Assembly (NCBI RefSeq): GCF_037782385.1
Contig: NZ_JBBEXD010000003.1
Coordinates: 62,001-126,000 of the forward strand
Reading direction: 5' to 3'
Source of the DNA: Ascidiimonas meishanensis
GTDB taxonomy: Bacteria; Bacteroidota; Bacteroidia; Flavobacteriales; Flavobacteriaceae
DNA length: 64,000 nucleotides
Positions 9,308 to 18,372 of this stretch are shown here, one piece after another (within the stretch, counting starts at the first letter, position 1; each line of letters starts with the position of its first letter). Under the pieces are notes generated by a model. The model was not told the DNA's origin and did not search any database. It saw nothing but the letters and a program-made list of their open reading frames with translations. The position numbers and the translations under genes are program-made.

Positions 9308-9733
9308 TTATGTATTTAAGAGGTTAATTTTTAGTTGAATATCTGTTTTGAGAAGCTTTGAAATGGGACATACTTCCTTGGCTTTGTGCGTAATTTGCTG
9401 AAATTGTTCGGCATCAATATCAGGTACTTTCCCTTCCAGATTAAGTACAATATTGGTGATGCTTCCATCTTCAAAAGTCACAGTAGCGGTTACATCTAAA
9501 CTGTCCGCTGTAAAACCTTCTTCACCTAATAAAAAGCTCAATTGCATGGCAAAACATCCAGCATGTGCGGCACCAACCAGTTCTTCTGGATTGGTACCAT
9601 TGTTACCATCTTCAAACCTTGTATGGAATGAGTAGGCTGTTTTGTCTAACACCCCACTAGCGGTGGTCAATATTCCTTTTCCATCTTTTCCAGAACCTTT
9701 CCATTGCGCTTCTGCTTTTCTTGTAAATGTCAT
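9308..9733 (-). CDS. OsmC family peroxiredoxin
   Basis: Cys-based hydroperoxidase of 141 residues that reduces organic hydroperoxides. One redox cysteine lies in GAAHAGCFAMQLSFLL (around residue 60) and the partner is in KAKEVCPISKLLKTDIQL (near 123), the usual OsmC spacing. The N-terminal TRKAEAQWKGSGKDGKG is typical of the family. It is cytosolic and sits between the old yellow enzyme and ADH genes with gaps of 27 and 3 bases, consistent with one oxidative/electrophile-stress transcript. Confidence 0.93.
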   Translation of the reverse strand: MTFTRKAEAQWKGSGKDGKGILTTASGVLDKTAYSFHTRFEDGNNGTNPEELVGAAHAGCFAMQLSFLLGEEGFTADSLDVTATVTFEDGSITNIVLNLEGKVPDIDAEQFQQITHKAKEVCPISKLLKTDIQLKINLLNT

Positions 9734-9760
9734 TTTTTATGCTTTTCTAGGTGAATTAAT

Positions 9761-10867
9761 TTATGCGTTTTGCGTTTTTTTTAACATAGGGTAATCTGTA
9801 TATCCTTCTTTCCCTGTAGTATAGAAAGTATCTTTATCCCAATCTGCTAATTCCAAATTATTTTCAAATCTTTCTACTAAATCCGGATTGGAGATATACA
9901 ATTTTCCAAATGCAACTAAATCGGCATTTCCAGAGGCTATCACCTTATTACCAGATTCTTGATCAAATTCAGAATTAATCATTAAGGTACCATTGTATAA
10001 GGGTCTAAAATGCTTTGCAATTTCTGTTACAGCATATGGAACCTCAGAAACATCGTTAAATGGCTCGGAAAGATGTATGTAAGCCAAATTGTAATCATTC
10101 AATTTTTTAATAATATATTCAAAAGTTGGAATGGTTTCTTCATCCATAGTCATTCCAAAAATTCCGTCTAGAGATGGATTGAATCGTGCGCCTATTTTCT
10201 CTTCTGGCATCACTTCTTTTATCGCATCTAATACTTCAAAGAAAAACCGTGCTCTATTTTCTATAGTTCCTCCATAATTGTCGGTTCTTTTATTGGATGT
10301 TCCATTAAAGAATTGATGAAAAAGATATCCGTTAGAAGAATGAATTTCCACGCCATCAAAACCTGCTTCTACTGCATTTTTTGCTGCATTTTGAAAGTCT
10401 TTCACTGTAGTTTTGATGTCATCCAAAGTCATTGCTTTTGGAGTCACCGTATCTTTAAATCCTTGTGGTGTATATGATTTTGCATTGGGATTGATTGCAG
10501 AGGGAGCTAAGGGTAATTTACCATTGTGAAAGTCTGGATGGGACATTCTACCTACGTGCCATAGTTGAATAAAAATTTTACCTCCTTTTGCATGTACACG
10601 TTGCGTTACATGCTTCCAACCTTCTGTTTGTGCTTTTGAATAAATACCTGGTGTATTAATATAGCCAACGGCTTGCTGCGATACCTGTGCACCTTCTGTA
10701 ATTATTAAACCTGCCGTTGCACGCTGCTCGTAATACAGGCCATGAAGCTCATCTGTAGGTGCATGATCTTCATTATTGGCACGACTACGTGTCATAGGTG
10801 CCATCACAACCCTATTATTTAAATTAATATTTTTGTTATATGGAATTAATAAATGTTGCTTACTCAT
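9761..10867 (-). CDS. Old yellow enzyme family alkene reductase (NemA-like)
   Basis: FMN-dependent ene-reductase, 368 residues. It reduces activated C=C bonds of alpha,beta-unsaturated carbonyls and can act on nitro compounds. The TIM-barrel signatures are visible: N-terminal RVVMAPMTRSRA, the active-site pair in GVEIHSSNGYLFHQF, IENRARFFFEV, and a C-terminal ADLVAFGKLYISNPDLV. It begins 3 bases after the DJ-1 gene stop, so it is in the same operon. It acts in the cytosol. Neighbours (DJ-1, OsmC, zinc ADH) form a reactive-electrophile detoxification set. Confidence 0.95.
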   Translation of the reverse strand: MSKQHLLIPYNKNINLNNRVVMAPMTRSRANNEDHAPTDELHGLYYEQRATAGLIITEGAQVSQQAVGYINTPGIYSKAQTEGWKHVTQRVHAKGGKIFIQLWHVGRMSHPDFHNGKLPLAPSAINPNAKSYTPQGFKDTVTPKAMTLDDIKTTVKDFQNAAKNAVEAGFDGVEIHSSNGYLFHQFFNGTSNKRTDNYGGTIENRARFFFEVLDAIKEVMPEEKIGARFNPSLDGIFGMTMDEETIPTFEYIIKKLNDYNLAYIHLSEPFNDVSEVPYAVTEIAKHFRPLYNGTLMINSEFDQESGNKVIASGNADLVAFGKLYISNPDLVERFENNLELADWDKDTFYTTGKEGYTDYPMLKKTQNA

Positions 10868-10870
10868 TTT

Positions 10871-11551
10871 TTACTGTAATTTTTTAATTAATAATTGGGC
10901 TACTTTTTCTGAAGATGCTGGATTTTGTCCGGTAATAAGGAGTCCGTCTTCTACCGCATAGGGTTCCCAATCCCCAATTTTGGAATAGTCTCCACCATTC
11001 TTTTTCAGCATATCTTCTAAAAGAAAAGGCACCACATCTGTGAGTGCTACAGCCGCTTCTTCCTCATTGGTAAATCCGGTTACTTTTTTTCCTTTTACCA
11101 AAGGTTCATTATTGGCATCTTTCACATTTTTAAGGACTGCCGGAGCGTGACAGACAAAGGCTATAGGCTTGTCATTTTGATAGAAAGATTCTATAAGGTG
11201 AATGGAAGTCTTACTTTCTACCAAATCCCATAAAACACCATGACCTCCCGGATAAAATACAGCATCATAATCACTAGCATTAATGTTTTCTAACATGGTA
11301 GTGTTGGCTAGTTTTTCTTGGGTAGTTTTATCCTCCTTGAATCTATCTGTAGCTTTAGTAGCAGCGTCCTCAGATTCACTATTAGGGTCTATAGGAGGAT
11401 GACCTCCTTTTGGAGATGCGAGTGTTACACTATGGCCAGCATCTGTTAATTTGTAGTACGGTGCTGCGAATTCTTCCACCCAAAAACCAGTTTTTTTTCC
11501 GGTATCTCCTAAGGAATCATTGCTTGTTAGTACAAAAAGTATATTTTTCAT
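10871..11551 (-). CDS. DJ-1/PfpI (Hsp31-like) class I glutamine amidotransferase-fold protein
   Basis: A 226-residue DJ-1 superfamily protein. The nucleophile-elbow cysteine is in AFVCHAPAVLKN (about residue 133), preceded by the YPGGHGVLWDL segment supplying the conserved Gly/His. Members act as glyoxalase III, chaperone or deglycase-like proteins under carbonyl stress. It is the first gene of the OYE-OsmC-ADH run and is separated from the upstream Crp/Fnr gene by 81 bases, enough for its own promoter. The precise activity cannot be set from sequence. Confidence 0.9.
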   Translation of the reverse strand: MKNILFVLTSNDSLGDTGKKTGFWVEEFAAPYYKLTDAGHSVTLASPKGGHPPIDPNSESEDAATKATDRFKEDKTTQEKLANTTMLENINASDYDAVFYPGGHGVLWDLVESKTSIHLIESFYQNDKPIAFVCHAPAVLKNVKDANNEPLVKGKKVTGFTNEEEAAVALTDVVPFLLEDMLKKNGGDYSKIGDWEPYAVEDGLLITGQNPASSEKVAQLLIKKLQ

Positions 11552-11632
11552 ATTTGTATCGATTTTTAAATTCGATATAAAATTAAGGGATTAAAAAGCC
11601 AATCTTATTGACCTATATCAATTAGGAAAGTT

Positions 11633-12208
11633 TTAACTTCTTAATTTTCGTCGTATTCGGCTTATACTTTCAGCAGAAACGCCCAGATAATTTGCTATCT
11701 GATAATTAGGTACGCGGTCTTCAATATTGGGGTAATTCTCACAAAACTCTAGATAACGTACCTCAATAGTTTTGCCTAAAGATGAGATAATACGTTTGCG
11801 CATGGAAATAAAAGCAGCTGTTACCAGTATTCTAAAATAGCGTTCAAATATTGGGGCTTGTTTAAGCGTATCTTGTAAATTATGGTAATTGATAGCCAAT
11901 AATTTTGAGTCTTCAATGGCTTCAATATACAATTTGGAGGGCAGGTGGTTGTAGAAGGCATCAAAATCACCAACCCACCAATTTTCAATGGCAAATTGAA
12001 TGATATTTCTGTTGCCTTTAGCGTCAAGATAGTACGCCTTTAAACAACCGCTGATAACAAAATATTCGTGTTTTACGTGGGTGCCTGGTTGCAATAAAAA
12101 CTTCCCTTTGGCAACAGAGATTTCGTTTAACTTGGAAGTAAATAGCTGCAAATCTTCTTGCCTTGGATCTACATATTTTTTAATGTGGTTAACTATAGGC
12201 TCATGCAT
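11633..12208 (-). CDS. Crp/Fnr family transcriptional regulator
   Basis: A 191-residue cytosolic regulator with an N-terminal cyclic-nucleotide-binding-like beta-roll (GKFLLQPGTHVKHEYFVISG, YYLDAKGNRNIIQFA) and a C-terminal winged helix (NYLGVSAESISRIRRKL). It has no cysteine cluster of the Fnr type and lacks an obvious cAMP phosphate-binding Arg-Ser pair, as is common for flavobacterial members. It lies just upstream of and parallel to the DJ-1/OYE/OsmC/ADH genes and is the obvious candidate to control them; the inducing signal is unknown. Confidence 0.9.
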   Translation of the reverse strand: MHEPIVNHIKKYVDPRQEDLQLFTSKLNEISVAKGKFLLQPGTHVKHEYFVISGCLKAYYLDAKGNRNIIQFAIENWWVGDFDAFYNHLPSKLYIEAIEDSKLLAINYHNLQDTLKQAPIFERYFRILVTAAFISMRKRIISSLGKTIEVRYLEFCENYPNIEDRVPNYQIANYLGVSAESISRIRRKLRS

Positions 12209-12529
12209 TTTACAAAGATGAGATAATAGTCTTAAATTTTAAAATACCCTTCTTTTTAAGGTCATTAATACTTGTAAAAGAATACAAAATCCACTTCGTA
12301 TTTAAGCTGGTGTGATATGCGTATTACCAATTATTACCGCCATTCGCCTTTTATTACTTACTAATCTGTTACTTAATGTTAATTAATTACCTTAATAATT
12401 CAGAAATAAGATTTTATGGTAAATTTGCCGCTTGTTTAAGATTTTAAAGATTTAATTTAAAAACAAAAGATATTCTTGTCATAAAATTAGATTGATAATT
12501 AAAGCTCACTATAAATATATTAAAGAATA
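12209..12529. other. Divergent intergenic region with -7 box
   Basis: A 321-base A/T-rich spacer between the Crp/Fnr gene (minus) and the VTT protein gene (plus). It holds TAAATTTG at 12420-12427, a plausible -7 box for the plus-strand gene. No ORF with coding character and no clear RNA structure was seen. Confidence 0.4.
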
Positions 12530-13156
12530 ATGCAAAACACGTTATATAGTAATATTAGTAAACGATTAGTATTACTAAATCGCTATTTTAAAATAACTAG
12601 GTTTTATGAATTTCTAAAAAGCACCGCTTATAGAGCAGGCGTTGTTGTTGTTATATTTATTTTAATACTGCTGGGGATTGACTTTTTTGTATTGGATATT
12701 AATTCTTTGCTTAATAATCTGGTGGAAACCTATCCACCAAAAGTGATATTTTCGTTTTTTCTAATTTCAGAGACTATTTTAGGGATTATTCCTCCTGAAA
12801 TATTTATTGCTTGGTCATCAAAATCTGTTTCTCCATGGTTGTTTTTGTTTGTGTTGGCAACCATGTCTTACCTTGGCGGAATTATTGCATACTTTATTGG
12901 GGGACGTCTTTTTCTAATAGGTTCTATTAAGAATCATATAGAACATAAAATAGCAAAGCACATTGCTAACCTCCGTAAATGGGGAGGGATTTTTGTTCTT
13001 TTGGGTGCGCTCACTCCCATTCCCCATTCCATAGTAAGTTTAGCATCTGGTTTAATTAAGTACAACTTTAAACAATATTTGTTGTGGTCACTTTTTAGAT
13101 ATGTGCGATTTGTTATTTACGCGCTCGTTATTTTTCAAGTATTTGTTGCACCCTAA
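12530..13156 (+). CDS. VTT/DedA-like inner-membrane protein
   Basis: A 208-residue integral membrane protein with about five hydrophobic segments. The VTT (SNARE-associated/DedA) core is suggested by the re-entrant stretch SETILGIIPPEIFIAW, followed by YLGGIIAYFIGGRLF, and by LGALTPIPHSIVSLASG, which carries the Gly/Pro pattern of the second half. Family members are implicated in lipid scrambling and membrane homeostasis. It is monocistronic and convergent with the MATE gene. Family assignment is good; the transported lipid is unknown. Confidence 0.75.
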   Translation: MQNTLYSNISKRLVLLNRYFKITRFYEFLKSTAYRAGVVVVIFILILLGIDFFVLDINSLLNNLVETYPPKVIFSFFLISETILGIIPPEIFIAWSSKSVSPWLFLFVLATMSYLGGIIAYFIGGRLFLIGSIKNHIEHKIAKHIANLRKWGGIFVLLGALTPIPHSIVSLASGLIKYNFKQYLLWSLFRYVRFVIYALVIFQVFVAP

Positions 13157-13471
13157 TGGTAAAGTGTTTCTATAGATTTCCAATAAATTTATAAAAAAGG
13201 ACGGGGCAGAGGTATAACATAATGGAATTGTATTTTTCAGTATTCATTATTTTCAAATTCATCTTTGGGTTGATTATGCTGCCTAAAAACTGCCTAAAAT
13301 CTTTTTCAAAACTTTCAATGAATGATTAATAAATGTGAGTTCAATCTAATTTTTAGTTTTATATTTTAATCTTAAATAGGGTTTTTGAATTATTAAAAAC
13401 ACGGTATATGCGTCACTTAGGTTCATTTTCTTTGCCTGTCCACCCTACGACTTCGCTATTAGTTTAGTGTT
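13157..13471. other. Intergenic region, no gene seen
   Basis: A 315-base A/T-rich stretch between convergent genes. No coding frame of useful length, convincing terminator or repeat was recognised. Confidence 0.4.
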
Positions 13472-14788
13472 TTATATATATTTTCTGCGGAACTGTAGCA
13501 CCAACACCCCAGCTCTAATTAACATCCAGACTCCAAAAGCTAACCAGATTCCGTGCAGTTTCCAGTCCAAAAAATCAGTGATCAATAAAACAGGAGTAAA
13601 GCCCAGAAAGGTAGCAGCAAGTAATGAATTTCTTAGATAGACCGCTTCACCCAGACCCTTAAAAATTCCGTCAAACATAAATGCTACTGCATTTAAAGGT
13701 TGCATTAGTAAAACAATCCAGAAAACCGCAGAGAATAAGGTAAGCACTTCGGTTTCTTTGGTAAATATGAGTCCTATATGGTTATAAATCAACAAGCAGC
13801 TTCCTGCTAAAATTAAAGAAATTATAACGGCATACTTGCTAATATCTTTACTCAACCGCCATAATTTTTTGTACTCTTTAGCCCCTAGTAATTTACCGGA
13901 AATAGCATTTCCTGCATTGGCATAACCATCTACAAAAAAGGAAAAGAATAACCATATGTTCATCAAAATACTTTGAGCTGCTATATAATTTTTACCATAG
14001 TCTGTTGCGTATGCATTAGCCAGATAGATTGCAAAATTGAGTGCTGCCGTTCTCAAAAATAAATTAGCACTCATTAGGAGCATCGCTTTTATATTGGGGT
14101 TGATGACACGACTTATTCTAAGGGTGAAATTTGTTTTTACCAAGAAAAACCTCAGAGCCATTAGAAGCATAACCCCTTGGGCAAATACACTAGCCCAGGC
14201 AGCCCCAGTTAAGTGCATGGAGGGAATAAAACCTTCCACCCCATATACAAATATATAGGTAAGTACCACATTTATTGTAGCGCCTGTTAAACTACACTTC
14301 ATAGCCCACAGGGTATTCTGAATTCCCCTAAAAACTCCAAATAAAGCAAAGGTTACCAGAGTAAGCGGATATCCTAATGCTCTGATTTGATAATAACCAG
14401 ATGTGTATTCCAGAATAAGGCCTTCTGCATTATAGGCTTTAAAAATGGCCTGTGCAAAAACAGCCGTGGTAGCATAAATAACCAGACTAAACAAAAAATT
14501 AAATAGAATGGCCTGCGGGATTAGAGTTCTAACTGCGTGCAGTCTTCCAGCGCCATAGTGTTGTGAAACCAGCGCAGAGATGGCAGTTTTGGTTTGTGCT
14601 ACTATCCAAATGATGGCAGAAAGAAAAGAACCAGCTATTCCGGCGGCGGCCAAAGCTTCCACAGGGTTTTCTTGTACATTACCAATAATGGCAATATCTG
14701 TCAAAGAAATTAAAGGCTCTGCTATTCCGGCGATGATGGCGGGAACGGCCAAACGATTTATTTCTTTAAAAGATACTTTTGCTGGCAA
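13472..14788 (-). CDS. MATE family efflux transporter (DinF-like)
   Basis: Twelve-segment multidrug and toxin extrusion transporter, 438 residues, coupling export of cationic or organic compounds to a Na+ or H+ gradient. The N-terminal lobe begins KEINRLAVPAIIAGIAEPL, typical of the DinF-like branch. The two six-helix halves recur around ALFGVFRGIQNT and AFMFDGIFKGLGEA, the latter a hallmark of this branch. No ATG is near the start; the TTG at 14788 fits because a -7 box (14811-14818) lies only about 25 bases upstream. It follows the mltF-like gene by 63 bases. Confidence 0.93.
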   Translation of the reverse strand: MPAKVSFKEINRLAVPAIIAGIAEPLISLTDIAIIGNVQENPVEALAAAGIAGSFLSAIIWIVAQTKTAISALVSQHYGAGRLHAVRTLIPQAILFNFLFSLVIYATTAVFAQAIFKAYNAEGLILEYTSGYYQIRALGYPLTLVTFALFGVFRGIQNTLWAMKCSLTGATINVVLTYIFVYGVEGFIPSMHLTGAAWASVFAQGVMLLMALRFFLVKTNFTLRISRVINPNIKAMLLMSANLFLRTAALNFAIYLANAYATDYGKNYIAAQSILMNIWLFFSFFVDGYANAGNAISGKLLGAKEYKKLWRLSKDISKYAVIISLILAGSCLLIYNHIGLIFTKETEVLTLFSAVFWIVLLMQPLNAVAFMFDGIFKGLGEAVYLRNSLLAATFLGFTPVLLITDFLDWKLHGIWLAFGVWMLIRAGVLVLQFRRKYI

Positions 14789-14810
14789 TCTTAAAACTGT
14801 TTTGACGCTG

Positions 14811-14818
14811 CAAAGGTA
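14811..14818 (-). promoter_or_regulatory. -7 box for the MATE gene
   Basis: On the minus strand this reads TACCTTTG, matching TAnnTTTG. It leaves a very short leader before the TTG start at 14788, supporting that start and separate transcription from the mltF-like gene. Confidence 0.45.
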
Positions 14819-14851
14819 TAGCTATCTGTTAAAATTTAAGACAATGGTTTT

Positions 14852-16288
14852 TTAAGGATCAATAAAATTTTGATAGTGATCATATCGTTGAAAGATCTGC
14901 CTTACATAAGTATGGGGTTCGCTCCCTCTTACATACCCGTATTTTACAATCTCTTTTTTGTAGTTTTCTGGGTAGCTGAGTTCCAGAATCATTTTTTCAA
15001 CATGCGCATCCCATTGGTTTTTGTCGAATCCTTTGAGCTCCGCAAGACGCTGCGCATCTAACACATGATAATAGCCACAATTGTAAGAAGCGAGGGTAAA
15101 TTTAATGCGTTGTATGGAGTCTGTTACTCCTTCAAAATCTTCATAAATTTGTTGTAGATAAGAAGTGCCTGCCCTAATATTTTCCATAGGATTATACAAA
15201 TTGGTTACCCCTAATTCGGCAGCGGTAGCTGGCATTAATTGCATGAGTCCGCCAGCGCCCACCCAAGAGGACGCTTGGGCATCAAATTGTGATTCTTGAT
15301 AAATTAAAGAGGCTAGTAAACGCCAATCCCAGCCAATTTCTTCTGCATGTTTTTTTATGGTTTCATCATAGGCACTAATTTGATTATTATTCAGGCTGTA
15401 AAATTCGCTTTTAATGCGTTTGCGAAAGTTGCGCTTGTTTTTAAAGTACTTATTATAGATTACATAATAATCTAGTGTCTTTCTTTCCTTTGTTACCCAT
15501 TCATTTACCGCTTTTAATAGCTTGGGAGCATTAGGGCGTACCGCCCAGGCAGCACGTTGCGAAAAACTAATGGGAACTTCAATATCTAAGATAGGTTTAT
15601 AGGAAGCATTTATCTTAGCGAGATTAGCATCTGCCACCGTATATTTTATTTTTCCATTAGCTACCATTTCAATAATACGATCTGTAGAATAGTTTCCTTT
15701 TAAAGTATCTATATATATGTTGCCTCCAATCTCTTTTGATAGATTTTCAATGCGCTTAAAGTAAGAGCTTTTTTGTCTAACAGAAATGGTTTCTCCAATG
15801 AGTTCTATCGCATCTTTTATGATAGATTTTTGAAGAGAAGCCCAGCCCATACTTCTCCAATTGTCAGGTTTCTTTTGTACCAAAACTTGATGTGTAAGGT
15901 ATAGATAATCGGTAAAATGTACCAGTTTTTTACGGTCTGCCGTAACGGCAAGTCCGTGTGCAATAATATCTACATCACCACGTCTAAGTTGCTTAAAAAT
16001 AGAATCAAGATTATTAGATACCGTAATTTCTAGTTCAAGGGATAAGTCTTTAGCTAGTCTTTTGAGCAATTCATATTCATAGCCCATGGGTTTCCCTTTG
16101 TACAGAAAATAGCTGGTACTACTATTGATGATAAGTGCTTTTAATTTCCCGTTTTTTTGAATGACTTCCAGATCTCTATCTATACTAATTTGTTGGGCGT
16201 CTGCATCTGTTACTTCTCCAGTGTTTCTTTTTTTACAGGCGTAAAAAATGAGGATTAATGTAAAAAAGAGTGGAAATATTTTTTTCAT
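14852..16288 (-). CDS. mltF: MltF-like membrane-bound lytic murein transglycosylase lipoprotein
   Basis: Peptidoglycan lytic transglycosylase that also carries a solute-binding-protein regulatory domain. The 478-residue protein has a lipoprotein signal (LILIFYACKK, lipobox Cys), an SBP_bac_3 domain (about 40-270, GKPMGYEYELLKRLAKDL), and a C-terminal SLT domain: LLASLIYQESQFDAQASS holds the catalytic Glu, then GAGGLMQLMPATA and NPMENIRAGTSYLQQIY. This is the MltF architecture. It would act in the periplasm, anchored to a membrane, in cell-wall turnover. The MATE gene follows downstream. Confidence 0.93.
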   Translation of the reverse strand: MKKIFPLFFTLILIFYACKKRNTGEVTDADAQQISIDRDLEVIQKNGKLKALIINSSTSYFLYKGKPMGYEYELLKRLAKDLSLELEITVSNNLDSIFKQLRRGDVDIIAHGLAVTADRKKLVHFTDYLYLTHQVLVQKKPDNWRSMGWASLQKSIIKDAIELIGETISVRQKSSYFKRIENLSKEIGGNIYIDTLKGNYSTDRIIEMVANGKIKYTVADANLAKINASYKPILDIEVPISFSQRAAWAVRPNAPKLLKAVNEWVTKERKTLDYYVIYNKYFKNKRNFRKRIKSEFYSLNNNQISAYDETIKKHAEEIGWDWRLLASLIYQESQFDAQASSWVGAGGLMQLMPATAAELGVTNLYNPMENIRAGTSYLQQIYEDFEGVTDSIQRIKFTLASYNCGYYHVLDAQRLAELKGFDKNQWDAHVEKMILELSYPENYKKEIVKYGYVRGSEPHTYVRQIFQRYDHYQNFIDP

Positions 16289-16443
16289 AAACAGGATTAA
16301 AAAACAGACAATTTTGACTATTGAACATCGAAAATTAGCTATAAAAGATAGTAAAAAAATAATAAGTTGTACAGATAATGAATGGTAGCATCTTGAGATG
16401 TATACTCCAGAAGATAATTACCTACTTTCTCTCTCAATTATTG

Positions 16444-16451
16444 TACTTTTG
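16444..16451 (+). promoter_or_regulatory. -7 box upstream of ALDH7 gene
   Basis: TACTTTTG matches TAnnTTTG and lies 38 bases before the ATG at 16489, an appropriate leader length. No strong -33 element is evident. Confidence 0.45.
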
Positions 16452-16488
16452 TGATTAATTAAACATTATACGCTTAAAAAGTTACAAA

Positions 16489-18042
16489 ATGAATCATACA
16501 ACTATAGATTTTGGGATGAAAGAAGCACTGGAAACCTTAGGGGTAAAGGCAATTAATCAAGGTACTTCTACAGGGAATAAATGGTTTTCTTCAGGAGAAG
16601 AATTAGCTTCTTATTCTCCTGCGGATGGTGAATTAATTGGAAAAGTTACTACTACTACCAAAGAAGATTATGAAAAGGTAATAGCATCAGCACAAGCAGC
16701 TTTTAAGATCTGGCGAATAATGCCTGCACCGCAAAGAGGAGAGATTGTTCGTCAATTTGGAGAACGTTTACGAAAATATAAAGAACCTCTTGGAAAACTG
16801 GTTTCTTATGAAATGGGAAAATCATATCAAGAAGGTTTAGGAGAAGTTCAGGAAATGATTGATATCTGTGATTTTGCAGTTGGTCTTTCACGCCAGTTAC
16901 ACGGGTTTACCATGCATTCAGAGCGTCCAGGCCATAGAATGTATGAACAATACCATCCGTTGGGAATTGTGGGTATTATTTCAGCTTTTAATTTTCCCGT
17001 TGCCGTATGGAGTTGGAATACCGCATTGGCATGGATTTGTGGTGATGTTTGTGTGTGGAAACCATCAGAAAAAACACCAATGTGTGGGGTTGCCTGCCAG
17101 AATATTATTGCAGAGGTACTCAAAGAAAATAACTTACCGGAAGGAATTAGCGGGCTTATCAATGGAGATTACAAAGTAGGTGAATTTATGACCACAGATA
17201 AGCGTATTCCGTTAGTATCTGCTACGGGGTCTACTCGAATGGGAAAAATAGTAGCTAAAACAGTGGGAGAACGTCTGGGGAAATCTCTTTTAGAACTTGG
17301 AGGAAACAATGCTATTATAGTTACACCAGATGCAGATATTAAAATGACGGTGATAGGTGCTGTTTTTGGAGCTGTAGGTACTTGCGGCCAACGCTGCACA
17401 TCTACACGAAGATTGATTATTCATGAAAGTATGTATGATAAAGTAAAAGACGCTATCGTAAATGCGTATGGTCAATTACGCATTGGGAATCCGTTAGATG
17501 AAAATAACCATGTAGGTCCTCTAATAGATACAGATGCGGTTGAGATGTATAAAAATGCGCTAGCGCAAGTAGTAGCCGAAGGCGGAAAGGTAATTGTTGA
17601 AGGAGGCGTGTTAGAAGGAGAGGGATATGAAAGTGGTTGTTATGTAAAACCAGCAATTGCAGAAGCAAAGCCAGAATATAAAATAGTGCAGCATGAAACC
17701 TTTGCTCCTGTATTGTATTTATTAAAATACAGTGGAGACGTAGAAAATGCCATTGAAATTCAAAATGGAGTAGCGCAAGGACTTTCTTCTGCTATTATGA
17801 CCAATAATTTACGAGAAGCAGAACGTTTTTTAAGCCATGCAGGGTCTGATTGTGGAATTGCCAATGTAAATATTGGTACTTCTGGTGCTGAGATTGGCGG
17901 GGCTTTTGGTGGTGAGAAAGAAACCGGTGGTGGCAGAGAATCAGGTTCAGATGCATGGAAAATATACATGCGTCGTCAAACTAATACCATTAATTATACG
18001 ACAGAGCTGCCGTTAGCTCAGGGCATCAAGTTTGATTTATAA
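16489..18042 (+). CDS. ALDH7-type aldehyde dehydrogenase (alpha-aminoadipate semialdehyde / piperideine-6-carboxylate dehydrogenase)
   Basis: NAD-dependent aldehyde dehydrogenase of 517 residues, most like the antiquitin/AmaB branch that oxidises the lysine-degradation semialdehyde. The general-base Glu is in LLELGGNNAIIV and the catalytic Cys in GTCGQRCTSTRRLI. The ALDH7-type features GVAQGLSSAIMTNN, GTSGAEIGGAFGGEKETGGG and SDAWKIYMRRQTNTINY at the C-terminus are intact. It is monocistronic with a promoter box before it and a strong terminator after it. The lysine role is inferred from subfamily; no other lysine-catabolic gene is adjacent. Confidence 0.9.
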   Translation: MNHTTIDFGMKEALETLGVKAINQGTSTGNKWFSSGEELASYSPADGELIGKVTTTTKEDYEKVIASAQAAFKIWRIMPAPQRGEIVRQFGERLRKYKEPLGKLVSYEMGKSYQEGLGEVQEMIDICDFAVGLSRQLHGFTMHSERPGHRMYEQYHPLGIVGIISAFNFPVAVWSWNTALAWICGDVCVWKPSEKTPMCGVACQNIIAEVLKENNLPEGISGLINGDYKVGEFMTTDKRIPLVSATGSTRMGKIVAKTVGERLGKSLLELGGNNAIIVTPDADIKMTVIGAVFGAVGTCGQRCTSTRRLIIHESMYDKVKDAIVNAYGQLRIGNPLDENNHVGPLIDTDAVEMYKNALAQVVAEGGKVIVEGGVLEGEGYESGCYVKPAIAEAKPEYKIVQHETFAPVLYLLKYSGDVENAIEIQNGVAQGLSSAIMTNNLREAERFLSHAGSDCGIANVNIGTSGAEIGGAFGGEKETGGGRESGSDAWKIYMRRQTNTINYTTELPLAQGIKFDL

Positions 18043-18067
18043 TAGTCAATTTTTGAAATAGAGCTTA

Positions 18068-18108
18068 AAAAAGACTCCCGTTTGGTTTTGCCGGCGGGAG
18101 TCTTTTTT
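18068..18108 (+). terminator. Rho-independent terminator after ALDH7 gene
   Basis: GACTCCCG (18073-18080) pairs perfectly with CGGGAGTC (18095-18102) across a 14-base loop; flanking A's and six T's at 18103-18108 extend the stem and give the U-tract. Confidence 0.85.
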
Positions 18109-18243
18109 ATGAGGTATAAGTCATAAGTTTTTAGAACCATGAAAGCGCATTATCTGTTCAGGAATGAATATAAAATTAAAAGTGGGATTCATAGTTTTAT
18201 TACGAAAATTCATTCAGTTTTTTTATACCGATTTTAAGAATTG

Positions 18244-18284
18244 ATAATAGTGTTAAAAAAAGATGATTTTTTTAACACTATTAT
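18244..18284. repeat. Perfect 18-bp inverted repeat, A/T rich
   Basis: Bases 18244-18261 and 18267-18284 are exact reverse complements (arm ATAATAGTGTTAAAAAAA) around a 5-base loop GATGA. A second shorter palindrome, CTCGTT-A-AACGAG, follows at 18294-18306. Both lie in the 262-base gap upstream of the large T9SS protein gene. They could be an operator, an attenuator-like hairpin or a terminator relic. Nothing else was recognised in this gap apart from the -7 box. Confidence 0.7.
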
Positions 18285-18340
18285 AACAAAAAACTCGTTA
18301 AACGAGCTTTGTTTACATAAAAACCTTATTCTTTTTAAGT

Positions 18341-18348
18341 TAAATTTG
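18341..18348 (+). promoter_or_regulatory. -7 box upstream of T9SS beta-propeller gene
   Basis: TAAATTTG matches TAnnTTTG, 25 bases before the ATG at 18373 and just downstream of the two palindromes. Confidence 0.45.
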
Positions 18349-18372
18349 TAGGAAATACTAAACACTCATACA

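Noticed and set aside
16848..17668. Several minus-strand frames inside the ALDH7 gene
   Set aside because: They are shadows of a strongly conserved coding frame with no start signals of their own.
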